DNA from: Muricea muricata
Lineage: Eukaryota > Cnidaria > Anthozoa > Malacalcyonacea > Plexauridae
DNA: 64,000 nucleotides
Assembly: GCA_963855995.1 (NCBI GenBank)
Contig: OY979716.1
Span: 46,395,213-46,459,212, forward strand
Direction: 5' to 3'
The notes below the pieces were generated by a model. The model did no database searches. It saw only the letters and a list, made by a program, of their open reading frames with translations, and had not been told where the DNA came from. Shown piece after piece: positions 22,193-32,914 of this stretch (positions within the stretch are counted from its first letter, which is position 1; the number at the start of each line of letters is the position of its first letter). The position numbers and the translations under genes were made by a program.

Positions 22193-23298
22193 ATGAAGGA
22201 GGGTATAAACCAGACGAACTCCTTATTGGCTGATTTTATGTCTAAGGCAAAGCCCGGCAAAGATACCCGTAAACGGATTTTAGACAGTGAACATTCAGGC
22301 TCAGATTCAGAACCCTCTGAACCTGAAAATATCCGGGAAAAACTTCCGCAGACACGAACTGCTCCAAAGAGAGCTAGCTATTCGACCCAAGAAGGTCATT
22401 CTCAGACTACAAAGATAGTCCAAGATGTTATTGAAACTCCACTTGTAGAAACCAGTGGGCCTGGTCGGCCTGACAAAAGTCAAGGCCTTGGTGATGACCT
22501 AGTTAGCCTTTTTAAAGGCGATGATTTTAATCTGAGTGATGAAGATACCATGGATAATACTAGCCTACTTACCGATATTGACTCTGCATTGTCATCATCA
22601 ACTGAAAAAGGCCCACCTGTATCCCCACACTTAGCAAAAATTATTGATCAGTGTTTGTCCAGTGAAATCGATAGGGAAAAGCTCAAATGTATTGTTTCTA
22701 AATACAAAACGCCACAAAATTGTGAGCAATTGTACTTGACTAAAATTAATCAAGAAATATGGAGCCAGTTGCCTGCCCATGCTAAAAGAGCAGATATCAG
22801 GGTGGCAAACTTACAGGACACCCTGTTGAAAGGAATTTCAGCCACACTTGTTTCAGTTAATGAATTACTAGAATGTAGAGAAAAGAAAACTCTACCTGAC
22901 TACAAAGGGCTTATTACCAATCTGGTTGACTCTATAGCCTTAACGGGACTTGTGTGTAAGGAATTATCCTATAAAAGGCGCGAGACTTTACGGCCGCTTT
23001 TACGTCAAGATTTTCAACAAGCCTGTTCTCGCTCCAATAAGATTGGTAAACTCCTTTTGGAGATGACTTGCCCAAGACTATCCAAGATCTTAAGTCAACA
23101 AATAAAGTCATGAATTCAGTGGCTAAACCAGTGAAAACTTATAGTAAGAGCCACTCCAAACCCAAGTCATACAGTCATGCTAGGACCTCAAATGACAAAT
23201 CTTTTTTATGGGTAAAGGGGAGGACTCAGTATCCTCCCAAGAAATTTTTCCCTCAAAGCCAATCGCAATTCAACAAAAAGAAATTTACCAAGCATTAG
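22193..23298 (+). pseudogene. DIRS gag-like ORF
   Basis: The first part (22193-23113) begins MKEGINQTNSLLADFMSKAK with an acidic, Ser-rich N-terminal region, followed by a helical stretch with LPAHAKRADIRVANLQ and LPDYKGLITNLVDSIALTG. Near 23,060 the meaningful frame changes: DDLPKTIQDLKSTNK continues in 23068-23298 with a basic tail (FLWVKGRTQYPPKKFF). Related DIRS Gag proteins end in the same way, so a one-base indel near 23,055 is likely. The tail overlaps the start of the RT frame. Predicted role: nucleocapsid-like packaging. Confidence 0.65.
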
Positions 23299-25279
23299 AG
23301 AATTTTAAAACCCAGGTAAATAAAGATGACTATCACAAATTTGTAAATGTTCCACTCAAAGTATACCTTGCCTCCAGAGCCAAAAATTTCAAGGCTGGGC
23401 AATTGTCCAATTGTTATGAGGAATGGAGACAAATTACCTCTGATGAGGATATACTGGCCACAATTTCCGAAGAGAAAATTGAATTTATGGGCCATCCTCC
23501 AGTTCAACATTCCACTCCTTATAGCAATGCTTTACAACAAGACCAGCTTTGGTTAGTGGAGCAGGAAATCGAATCTTTATTAGAAAAGGAAGTCATAGTC
23601 AAATGTGAACCTGAGGAGACTGAATTTGTTTCTCCTATTTTTACTGTGCCCAAAAAAGATGGCAAATTGCGATTAATTTTGAATTTAAAAAAGCTCAATA
23701 CACCCGTGAAGTATGCTCATTTTAAAATGGATTCAATCCACACCATCTTAAAACTTATCTCCAAAGATTGTTGGATGGCATCTATTGACCTCAAAGATGC
23801 ATACTACAGCGTTAGAATTCATCCTGAACACCAGCGATTCCTAAAGTTTACTTATAAGGGACAACTATATAAATTCACTGTTTTCCCCAATGGGCTTTCC
23901 TCTTGCCCTTGCAGGTTTACCAAAATTATGAAGCCACTTCTGGCAAAGATTCGCCTCCTACTCCACATTATTAGTGGTTACCTAGATGATTTATACTTAC
24001 AAAATAACAACTATGAAAGTTGTGTCCGTGGGATAATTGATACGTTACTTATTCTCGAAAAATATGGCTTCACAATTCATCCAGACAAATCAGTCTTGAT
24101 TCCTTCTCAAACTGTAATTATTTTGGGGTTTGTTATCAATTCGAAAGACATGACCATAACCCTGACTACACAAAAAATCGCTGTTCTAAAATCCTTGATA
24201 GAAAGGATCCTCCATTCACCTGATAAGGTTAAAATTCGTGAAGTAGCTAAAATACTTGGGCACTTGGTGTCCAGCTTGCCTGCTGTAATGTTTGGTGGTC
24301 TTTACTATAGATGTCTGGACAAAGATAAAACCTGTGCTCTTAAGGTTTCCAACGGAAACTTTGAGGCAACCATGTCTATATCCCAACAAGGAATACAGGA
24401 ATTGACTTGGTGGTTAGACAACCTGGAAGGTAGTTACAATGTCATCCAACACCCTCCTATTGACATCGTGTTGTATTCTGATGCCTCAACTACAGGTTGG
24501 GGGGGGGGGCTGCATTAGGAGAGCAGTCAACAGGGGGGCACTGGTCTCCAGCAGAAGCTGAACCCCATATTAATGCCCTGGAGCTTAAAGCTGCCCTGTT
24601 TGCTCTACAATCCTTTAAACACCACCTTAATGGCAAGCATGTGAAATTAATGATTGATAATACAACAGCCGTATATATCATCAATAATATGGGCACAAGT
24701 CACAGTGACCATTGCCACTCAGTATGTGTTGCCATTTGGGAATTTTGCATTAGCCATAAAATATGGCTCACAGCTGCCCATCTACCAGGGTCTTTAAATG
24801 TAGTAGCAGATAAGGAATCAAGACAGTCATATAGGGATTCTGAGTGGATGATCGATAGCCATATTCTGCAAGAATCTCTTCTACATTTGAACTTCAAACC
24901 GGAAATTGATCTGTTTGCCTCCAGGTTGAACAAACAATTTCCGGTATACTGCTCATATCGACCCGACCCTGGGGCAAAGTATATCAATGCATTCTCAATT
25001 TCATGGGCAAATTTAAAATTTTATTCATTTCCACCTTTTAGCTTCATACTTCAGGTTGTTCAAAAAATCATTCAAGACAAAGCCAAAGGAGTAGTTGTAG
25101 TTCCAAATTGGCCCACGCAGGCCTGGTACTCTCTCCTTCAACCACTTCTGGTCAAATGTCCACAGAAATGCAAACCGTCAAACAGTCTTCTTCATCTTCC
25201 AACATGCCAAACACAGTTACACCCCCTGCACAAGAAGCCGGAACTTCACATCTGTCTTGTGTCCGGGAAAGACTCTTAA
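23208..25279 (+). pseudogene. DIRS reverse transcriptase, RNase H and methylase-like domain
   Basis: The RT (23208-24518) has FVSPIFTVPKKDGKLRLILN, WMASIDLKDAYYSVRI (first Asp), FPNGLSSCPCRF and SGYLDDLYLQ (the DD box). RNase H follows with YSDAS (24,476) and, in the next frame, EPHINALELKAALFAL and LMIDNTTAVYIIN. After it comes a segment of the DIRS methylase-like type: EIDLFASRLNKQFPVYCSYRPD, here seen as IDLFASRLN, AFSISW, SFPPFSFI and VVPNWPTQAWY. The two frames meet at a run of ten G at about 24,499-24,508, so a single homopolymer slip breaks one ORF. The 3' end overlaps the recombinase ORF, as usual in this family. Confidence 0.8.
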
Positions 25280-26247
25280 CGTCTGGGATATCAGAGCGCT
25301 CAGTTGATATAATGATGGCATCCTGGAGAGAGGGCACCAAGGTGCAGTATGATATGTACATAAGGAAATGGGTAAATTATTGCAAGCAAGCTAAATGTGA
25401 TCTTGTTAGTCCCCCAGTTTCAGTCGCTTTTGATTTCCTAACAAGTCTTTTTGATACAGGCCTCTCATATTCATCTATTGATACCGCTCGTAGTGCCTTG
25501 TCGTCAGTCTTAGTTATTGAGAATAGCAAGATGCCCTTTGGCCAGTTGCCCTTGGTAAGAAGATTTATGAAAGGGATATTCGAATTGAGACCAAGTTTGC
25601 CTAGATACCCTACAGTTTGGAATGTCAGCACAGTGTTTAATTATGTTCGTACACAACCAGATATAGCTGATTTGTCTTTAAAAGAGCTCTCGTTGAGACT
25701 GGTATTTTTATTATTATTGCTTAGTGGTCAACGTTGCCAAACTGTTCATTATTTCACGATTGATAATATGGAGTTGTCAGATACCAAGTGTGTTTTCAAA
25801 GTCATTGACAAAGTTAAGCAAACCAGAAAAGGTTACCATATTCCACCTATTACTTATGAACGCTATCCGCATGAAGTCAAGTTATGTCCAGTGGTTCATA
25901 TCCAAGAATATATCAAAAGAACGGCAAGTCTTCATAAGCCAATGTGTAAACAATTACTTGTCAGTTTTATCCGTCCAAATGGACCCATTTCTAAGGCAAC
26001 AATTGCATGTTGGTGCAAGTCGTTTTTGGAGGCAGCAGGCATTGACACTACCAAATTTCACTGTCATAGCACGCGGGCTGCATCAGCTTCTTATGTGGCT
26101 GATGCCAATGTTAACATATGCAGCATTTTGGAAGTTGTTGGTTGGTCAAACGAACAAACATTCCAAAAATTTTATCATAAACCTTGTGCAGAAACTAGTT
26201 TTAATTTGGGTTCAGCGGTGCTTGACACTTACGTTCATCAACGGTAA
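25108..26247 (+). CDS. DIRS tyrosine recombinase
   Basis: An uninterrupted 379-residue ORF. The catalytic set of tyrosine recombinases is visible in order: Arg in LLLLLSGQRCQTVHY, HSTR in FHCHSTRAASASYV, a conserved IL-VVGWSN turn, and the nucleophile Tyr in FQKFYHKP. An N-terminal core-binding region includes MASWREGTKVQYDMYIRKW. In DIRS elements this enzyme inserts the circular DNA intermediate without duplicating the target. The start given (25108) lies inside the upstream RT-RNase H-methylase frame; a later Met such as the one near 25,144 may be the real start. This is the best-preserved enzyme in the window. Confidence 0.8.
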   Translation: MAHAGLVLSPSTTSGQMSTEMQTVKQSSSSSNMPNTVTPPAQEAGTSHLSCVRERLLTSGISERSVDIMMASWREGTKVQYDMYIRKWVNYCKQAKCDLVSPPVSVAFDFLTSLFDTGLSYSSIDTARSALSSVLVIENSKMPFGQLPLVRRFMKGIFELRPSLPRYPTVWNVSTVFNYVRTQPDIADLSLKELSLRLVFLLLLLSGQRCQTVHYFTIDNMELSDTKCVFKVIDKVKQTRKGYHIPPITYERYPHEVKLCPVVHIQEYIKRTASLHKPMCKQLLVSFIRPNGPISKATIACWCKSFLEAAGIDTTKFHCHSTRAASASYVADANVNICSILEVVGWSNEQTFQKFYHKPCAETSFNLGSAVLDTYVHQR

Positions 26248-26420
26248 CACGTTAAGCTATGTTTGTAAATACTATTAGTGTTACCCGTTATATTGATTTT
26301 GTTCATGTTATCCTTTCTTTAACTACAACATATTTCAGTTTATATGTATCAACTGATATGCATATCCGTTTTGTTGCTATTCTTTTTTCTTGAATTCACC
26401 CTGATGACCAGCTGTGAAAT

Positions 26421-26668
26421 CTCGTACAGCTCTGTAACGACTACGGCTGATGACGTAGTAGAATTTACCAATTTGACGAGACTTACCTGTAAGTTGAAGT
26501 TGGATTGGAATTCTATAAGTCATCAGCCAGGAGTGAAAGAGGTGTATGCCCTACCCTATGGTTGGCTACATTACCCTCCCATCTCTTTCACTCCTGTGTG
26601 GGTTGGTCACCAGGTTAAATTCCGGCTGTAAAATATGGTTAAGCGCATGCGCAGCTCCTCTCTCATAC
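26421..26668. repeat. DIRS internal complementary region and hairpin
   Basis: 26,421-26,465 is the reverse complement of the DIRS left end (21,826-21,868). It runs directly into 26,466-26,550, the reverse complement of the right end (26,660-26,745). 26,635-26,668 again complements the left end (21,862-21,896). The join reproduces the expected circle junction of right end to left end. Confidence 0.8.
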
Positions 26669-26924
26669 ACCTCTTTCACTCCTGGCTGATGACTTATAGA
26701 ATTCCAATCCAACTTCAACTTACAGGTAAGTCTCGTTAAATTGGTAAATTAATGAACCATACAATTCTGAGTTTCCCAGTAAAAAGCGGATTCTTCAGCA
26801 TATTTTGTTAAAAATATATCTACTTTGTTGTTCCTGAGACATTTGTCCACTCTCGACAATTACTCTTGATTTTTTACTCTCGACATTCACTCTCGACTCT
26901 TGACCCTCGACTTTTAGATACACT

Positions 26925-27803
26925 CTTATTATGGTGACTTGCCTAGGTTTAAAAGCGCATAAGATGAAAGGCTTGTGCCCATTAGCTTTCATCATATGTA
27001 GGCTTCAACTTGTTTAGCAAGGTAACTCACCTCCATTAATAGGTGTCTGATAGTGACGTGGAGAGAACACTTACCAACACAAAGTTGGAACATTGTGATG
27101 ACTAATATCAATTAACTTTCATTTCAGCAAAACATTTTTAGCTTGGAAACAATATGATTGACAGTTATGGTCATGTCTTCATAATTTACAGATATGTGTT
27201 TGAGATAAAAGTGCTTTAGCATATCTGAAATAGCCCCAACCAGCAAATTCAATAAAAAATTTACTTGAAAAATTACCACATGAATGCAGTTAATTTTATT
27301 ATTACTTTAATGTGACACCTAGTTTGTGCGTCCAAGCACAATAGTGAGAATTTAATGTGAAGATATTGTGAAACATAGTTATGTCCTATAATAATACACA
27401 ATGTAACTAAGAAAATATCTCACCAAATTTGCATTTTGAATGAAAACGGTATCAATTTTCCGTGTGTAATACCAAAGTATACAAAATTTGCAAACTTTGG
27501 AGGGCTATATTTTTCTCACTTTACAACATTTTGCAACCAAACTTTGCAATTTTACCAATTTTAGGATGCTCTTCAATGTTGTGGTAATGAATTTTCCCAT
27601 TTCAACTTTTTTCAAAATTCTGTCCATAATTCAATCGGTCTATGTTCCAACTTTTTGTTGGTAGTGTTCTCTACCATGTCACTATCAGGCACCTATTAAC
27701 GGTGGTGAGTTAACTTGCTAAACAAGTTGAAAACTACATATGGTGAAAGCTAATGAGCACAAGCCTTTGATATTATGCTCTTTTTAACTTAGGTAAGTTG
27801 CCT
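26925..27803. mobile_element. palindromic (foldback) element in the right TIR of T2
   Basis: Arms of about 165 bp, 26,925-27,100 and 27,630-27,803, pair in inverted orientation; GGCTTGTGCYCATTAGCTTT is a good landmark. The ends show CTTATTAT. It interrupts the T2 TIR between sequence matching 18,930 and 18,945. The interior is AT-rich and non-coding. Confidence 0.65.
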
Positions 27804-27911
27804 CAATATAATAAGCACCTATATAATTGTAGTGTTAGAATTACTAATAGCAGTTAACTGAGTAATATATAATATCACTTGAGTTGAAAGAAATGACACT
27901 CAAGTTAACAG

Positions 27912-28024
27912 TTAAAACTGAAAATTTATTCGTCCACGGACAGTCTGTAGAAGTCGGTGTATGAAATCGATTAAATAAACACTGCAAGCAATCTCAGGTG
28001 GACACAACATGTGATTCCAAGTCT
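27912..28024 (-). repeat. right TIR of T1, inner segment
   Basis: Inverse of 8,061-8,161, including AAAATTTATTCGTCCACGGA. It ends at AGTCT, where the 3-kb insertion begins. Confidence 0.75.
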
Positions 28025-28178
28025 AAATGTCTAATGAGGTTATGCAATAAGCAAGGTTAACAACAAAGTAACATGGCGCGCGGAGCTTGGGGCAAGTCTA
28101 GGTGATAAAGGTGTCATGCATAGCGGTGCGACATCATTGTGTAAGCTGCAGCTTGGCAAGCAGGTTGGACTGCTAGCT

Positions 28179-28181
<3 letters not shown>

Positions 28182-28212
<31 letters not shown>

Positions 28213-28213
28213 A
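28182..28213. repeat. AT dinucleotide microsatellite
   Basis: About 15 uninterrupted AT repeats just upstream of the gag-like ORF. Confidence 0.9.
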
Positions 28214-28280
28214 CAATTTTTCGTTGTAATTTTTGTGCTCGTTGCGATCTATATCCCTGGAGAGTAAGCTGCGCGGAAAG

Positions 28281-29774
28281 ATGGAAAATCAAGGTAGCTC
28301 AGATACTCCTGCGTCTGATTCTTCTATTGATTGGTCAAGTGCGTTTGCGTCGACGGAGTTTCGTTCGGTTTGGCAGAAATTGTGACACAAACTATGGCGC
28401 AAGTGAGTCCACCAGCATCGCAGGTAGCAGCGCTAGAAGTGGGAACAGGTGAAGTAAGTCAGACTACTACCGTAGCACCCCCCAACAACAGTCAAGGTAT
28501 GTTTATCGTAGCTCCTTCTTTTGTTCGTGCAATTGGTGCTAGTACAAGCACAGCGGGCCAGTCTAGCCCCATGGTGAACAGTAACCTGTTAACCAATTCT
28601 ACTGCAAACGTTCCTAATCTACCGCAGTCGTTCGATCATGAGCCCGTAACAAAATTAGTGACGCAGATTCTGGCCAACAAGTTTATTGAGTTGTCCGAAC
28701 TGTCGCCCGAAAATTTAGAATGCCCACAATGTGAATCTTCGTCTTTTACGATCGAGGGAGGGGCTATTGTCCCGATCACTAAAGTCTCGTCTAAGCGTAA
28801 GCAGGAGATTTCAGATATTCTGACGTGGGTGGAATGTTTTACAAGCTATATCACGGTAATTTCCGCGTCGTTTCCATCTCGTGCGCGCGATTTATTGTCC
28901 TATATGGCGTTAATAATTCGCATGGTGAAGCGCTACACTGGGAACTGCTGGCTAAACTACGATCGTGCATTTCGCCTCGAGGCCGCTGCTTCAAATTTGC
29001 GCGATTGGAGCCAACTAAAACCGGATCTCTATAGTTATCACACGTCAGTTAGCTCAAGTGAGACCTACACTCGGTTCGACGCACAAAGCAGTAATCGTCG
29101 CGAGCCACAAGGATCCCAGAGCACGTCTGAGATCTGTCGTTCATGGAATACCTGTGCATATACTAGTCCGCGCGAGTTTTGTAGATTTCGACACCGTTGC
29201 AACTGACCAGGGTGCGGTGGCACCCATCGCAGAATCAACTGTCGCGAGCTGCGTGACAGATCGCCACAACGATCGCAAAATGAGTTGCGAAGCCGTCGAG
29301 CAAGGTCAAAATGAACAGCCACTCAAAATTTTACCGTGTATTTCTTTGCAATTTCCTGACATTCAAACGATTTCACCTATAAACTTAACTAATTTCGAAT
29401 TGCAATTAACATCCCATCCGGATCGCCGCAAGGTTGATTACGTGTTGAATGGTTTACGTTTTGGGTTTCACTTGGGCTTCCAACCGCACCTATGTAAATT
29501 AAAATCAGCTGCGTCTAATTGTCCTTCTGCCAATGAGCATCCGTCCGTGATTGACGTGTATCTCAATAAAGAAGTTAGTCTTGGTCGAGTTTTTGGGCCT
29601 ACGCATGCACCACCATGCACTCCAGAATCTTCATGTTATCACGTTATACTAGATTTGTCTTTTCCTGTTGATCATAGCGTTAACGATGGCATAGATAAAG
29701 ATGATTTTTCATTTCAATATTGTACGATCAAACACGCAATCAACTTGATTATTAAAACCGGTAAAGGGGTGTGA
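28281..29774 (+). pseudogene. DIRS/Ngaro-type gag plus truncated reverse transcriptase N-terminus
   Basis: The start is probably 28281 (MENQGSSDTPASDSSIDWSS), then a frame change near 28,380 into 28331-29206. That part has KRKQEISDILTWVECFTSYI, YDRAFRLEAAASNLRDWS and a CRSWNT...FCRFRHRC zinc motif typical of gag-like proteins in tyrosine-recombinase retroelements. Another frame change leads to 29058-29774: PINLTNFELQLTSHPDR, FGFHLGF, CYHVILDLSFPVDHSVNDGI and IIKTGKG, the fingers region of the matching RT. Coding stops exactly where satellite repeats begin, before the first catalytic aspartate, so polymerase activity is absent. Confidence 0.65.
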
Positions 29775-30750
29775 CCTTGGGTAACTAAGCAACACAGTCA
29801 GCACAGCCTACCTGGGTGTGACCTCGGGTAACTAAGCAACACAATCAATACAGCCTACCTGGGTGTGACCTCGGGTAACTAAGCAGCACAGCCTACCTGG
29901 GTGTAACCTCGGGTAACAAAAGCAACACAGCCTACCTGGGTGTGACCTCGGGTAACTAAGCAACACAGTTAATACAGCCTACCTGGGTGTGACCTTGGGT
30001 AACTAAGCAACACAATCAATACAGCCTACCTGGGTGTGACCTCGGGTAACAAAGCAACACAGCCTACCTGGGTGTAACCTCGGGTAACTAAGCAGCACAG
30101 CCTACCTGGGTGTAACCTCGGGTAACAAAGCAACACAGCCTACCTGGGTGTGACCTCGGGTAACTAAGCAGCACAGCCTACCTGGGTGTAACCTCGGGTA
30201 ACAAAGCAACACAGCCTACCTGGGTGTGACCTCGGGTAACTAAGCAGCACAGCCTACCTGGGTGTAACCTCGGGTAACAAAGCAACACAGCCTACCTGGG
30301 TGTGACCTCGGGTAACTAAGCAGCACAGCCTACCTGGGTGTAACTTCGGGTAACAAAGCAACACAGCCTACCTGGGTGTGACCTCGGGTAACTAAGCAGC
30401 ACAGCCTACCTGGGTGTAACCTCGGGTAATTAAGGAACACAGCCTACCTGGGTATAACCTCGGGTAATTAAGCAACACAGCCTACCTGGGGGTGACCTCG
30501 GGTAACTAAGCACACAGCCTACCTGGGTGTAACCTCGGGTAACTAAGCAGCACAGCCTACCTGGGTGTAACCTCGGGTAACTAAGCAACAAAGTCAGCAC
30601 AGCCTACCTGGGTGTGATCTCAGGTAACTAAGCAACACAGTCAGCACAGCCTACCTGGGTGTGACGTCGGGTAACTAAGCAACACAGCCTACCTGGGTGT
30701 GACCTCGGGTAACTACGCTAATTCCTGGGTGTGACCACAGGTAATTAAGC
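29767..30750 (+). repeat. 38-bp satellite array with 76-bp higher-order unit
   Basis: About two dozen copies of a unit containing CCTACCTGGGTGTGACCTCG and GGTAACTAAGCARCACAG. In 30,060-30,420 two variants alternate (GTGACC with AACTAAGCAGCAC; GTAACC with AACAAAGCAACAC), giving a 76-bp dimer. Some units are longer through an extra TCAATACAG or TCAGCACAG. Confidence 0.9.
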
Positions 30751-31031
30751 AGCATAATTAGTTACGCATGGGTCAAGCCAGCAGGTCATGGTTGGTTGGG
30801 TGCAAGGGAGGTGGAAAGAAAAAAGGGAAAAAAAAGAAAATTAAAGAAAAAGATTACTTGGATGGGTGATATCCTGGTGAGGTGGATATCACTTTGGGTG
30901 GTCAGGTCAATACTTGGAAGCTTGACCTGAATCCAAGTAATGGTAAGTGTCTGGCATACAATCTGCAGACCTCCCACCCATGCACCTAACCATCCACACA
31001 GGTAAGTTATATGTTACTGAAGGTGTTAAAT

Positions 31032-31466
31032 AGTCTTGAACGTTCTGAAGGAATACGATTACGACAATTATTTCTCATACTATTCCTTTATTGTTTTCAG
31101 GATGCTTGTTACAAATATAGGAAACCATTCTAGAGGCTAAATGTCAACATAGCGAGGATTTCAGGCAATGAAACACTCAAACTCACCAAGAGACCATTTC
31201 ACATAAACTTTTATCGATGAATAATTTTGCGACTTTTCATCAAATTCACTCAAATGTATGCTTAAAATCTTTGCGTTATGTTTCTCCTTCCCATAAAACT
31301 TGATTGGATGAGTTTCAAAACAAAGGGACGGCAAAATTGCAAAAATCGTCGATTTTGTAATATAGTCTATAGTCTTTTTGCCCTCTTGTTCCGCCATGTT
31401 GGATTTCTCTTGTTGGCTCCACCTTCGCTAGGTATATGTCAGCAATCTAGGTCTCCTATATCTATG
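31032..31466 (-). repeat. right TIR of T1, outer segment
   Basis: Inverse of 7440-8050 without the MITE. It contains the empty MITE site and ends CCTATATCTATG before the 8-bp duplication. Confidence 0.8.
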
Positions 31467-31516
31467 AGCTAAGGACATTGATCTGAAAATAGATAACCTG
31501 GATAGAGTTTCTATAC

Positions 31517-31723
31517 CTACAAAAATCGTGGCCACTTTTGATTTCCCACACCCGATTCTTGGGACCACTTATGGTGTCTGAACAAGGAGTGCAATAGTGC
31601 ATTCGAAGCTGAATCTGAGCAATTTGCACAGTGTTGGGCTAGTTGTCTATCAAATTTAAGTAGTAAACGTGTAGAGCAGTGGATATTTACCGATTTGGGT
31701 TCATCTTGGCCTTTTCTTGGCAA
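31517..31723 (-). CDS. small unknown ORF, possible first exon
   Basis: 68 residues beginning MPRKGQDEPKSVNIHCSTRL, with LAQHCANCSDSASNALLHSL and HHKWSQESG before a plausible donor (GG/GTGTGG). The CANC and His-rich part could bind metal. I do not recognise it. It lies just outside T1, between T1 and the P-element-like fragment on the same strand. Confidence 0.25.
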   Translation of the reverse strand: MPRKGQDEPKSVNIHCSTRLLLKFDRQLAQHCANCSDSASNALLHSLFRHHKWSQESGVGNQKWPRFL

Positions 31724-32194
31724 AAAAACCGTCTGCGTGTGGTATGTTGTTGACAGCAGTGACTATTATTTTCGAGCGAGAATCTTGAAATTTATCACCT
31801 CACACTACCTCTCTACGTTACATGTCAAATAAATCACATGAAATATGACAGCACGGCGTGTGGAAGTAATAAAGAACAGAGTAACGATAATAAATAGAAC
31901 TGAAACGGGTATTTATGGCCATTGAAATCTCTGAACTTTGGGTGTTCATGATTATCATCACGTTTGTTGTTGTCGTTAACTAAGACGAATATATGATAAA
32001 GAAAATACTATAAGCGATTTGGCGTTGCATGGATAGTGAACTCGCACAATCTTGGATCAGAAGTAAGTTAAATTAAATCTAATTCATTATGACATGTACT
32101 ATAAAATAAACTAACCTTATTTTGATTGGATACATCTATTTTCTCCATAGTTTGACTACTATTGGTGGTTAAATAGAACCAGTTTGGATAGTTT

Positions 32195-32914
32195 TTATCG
32201 CACATTCTTTTCATGGTCTTTAGCAGTGGCCTCTTTCCCCAAATGGTACAATTTGACTTTACAGTAACATCTCGAAACAGTTTTTATCAAAGAAAAAACA
32301 TGGTTTTCACTCACAGGAGTGTCAAACATATGGCTGTCAAGCTCTGTAAAAACCTTCGACTTGTTGATTCCAGATAACACAGCTGTAGCTATGGCTTCGG
32401 ATATATCGCTGCAACGAGGGAGGTTTCCACCAGAATGTTTCATCATTCGTTCAAAACATTTTTCTGTTTCTTCACATATGGTTATGACACTCTGTGATGG
32501 TTTAAAAAAACTGCCTCTATCTGTAAGTTTTAAGAAGGCTAACTCTGATTGGTGATTGACTGAACCAAGTGCTTTAGAACATGGCATACATAGCATTTTC
32601 TTTTCTGCCATTTTTGCAACATACCCTGCAATATATGAGATGGATGCTTTTTTGAACTCTGATAAGTTGAAAGTGTTTGGAATTGCATAGTCATGATCTG
32701 AAATTGAGGTTCTTTCTGTGAGGTCGTACTTCCTGATGAATGCTGCATTTGTGATGCTCACATCTTCTTTGTTGACATTACAGGTATCATCGATGATATG
32801 GAGAACTGATGTTGGGTCTAATTTTTGGCAATTGCCTTTGCCACCTTCGATGGTACTTCTCATTACGAGCCTCTTATTGCTGTAGACGCATGCCAGGAAG
32901 ATAAACTGTGACAC
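32195..32914 (-). pseudogene. P-element-like transposase, C-terminal fragment
   Basis: Contains IRKYDLTERTSISDHDY, then ISYIAGYVAK, two cysteine pairs (CMPC), LTDRGSFFKPSQSVITICEE and a helical tail. This corresponds to the C-terminal region of P-element/THAP9-type transposases. The first part resembles RKYDLALGPEPGTTDHDY at 42,964-43,020, so both come from the same family, and this fragment supplies the segment lost from that copy. The frame is open for 239 residues, but the catalytic part is absent upstream on this strand. Confidence 0.55.

Larger units (their letters stand above)
21824..26750 (+). mobile_element. DIRS-type tyrosine-recombinase retrotransposon
   Basis: Contains gag, RT-RNase H-methylase-like and tyrosine recombinase ORFs in DIRS order, with the last two overlapping. 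The left end starts near TTCTACTACGTCATCAGCCG and the right end finishes near AAATTGGTAAATT. An internal complementary region at 26,421-26,668 is complementary to both ends, as in DIRS elements, which replicate through a circular intermediate. There are no LTRs and no target duplication, as expected. Confidence 0.85.
18857..27891. mobile_element. T2: long-TIR non-autonomous element hosting T3 and DIRS
   Basis: The ends start CTTTCAACTCAAGTGA in inverted orientation. TIRs of about 215 bp (18857-19070 and the split 26800-26935 / 27800-27891) contain a run of GTCGAGAGT-type repeats and the shared CAAATGTCTCAGGAACAACA. After removing T3, the DIRS element and the palindrome, only about 0.9 kb of non-coding core remains, so it has no transposase of its own. 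No clear target duplication was found. Confidence 0.65.
28025..31031 (+). mobile_element. 3-kb insertion in the right TIR of T1
   Basis: It lies between two parts of the T1 TIR that are contiguous in the left copy. AGTCT occurs at both borders (28020-28024 and 31032-31036) and may be a target duplication. It contains an AT microsatellite, a gag/RT fragment, a 38-bp satellite and, at 30,760-31,000, purine-rich and hairpin-forming DNA. No LTRs or TIRs were found, so the vehicle is unclear. Confidence 0.6.
7440..31466 (+). mobile_element. T1: large THAP-transposase DNA transposon, heavily invaded
   Basis: Both ends start CATAGATATAGGAGACC in inverted orientation and are flanked by near-identical 8-bp duplications, GGCTAAGG (7432-7439) and AGCTAAGG (31467-31474). 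TIR homology runs about 500 bp once insertions are removed. Inside are a THAP-domain transposase gene (8416-17327, plus) and a convergent P2X7-ballast-like gene (18027-18578, minus). Subtracting the nested BEL, T2 cluster and 3-kb inserts leaves a core of roughly 7-8 kb. An 8-bp duplication is used by hAT, P and several other superfamilies; the transposase does not look like hAT or P, so I leave the superfamily open. Confidence 0.75.

Noticed and set aside
29767..30750. CRISPR array
   Set aside because: The units are contiguous 38-bp satellites without unique spacers, in a eukaryotic context.
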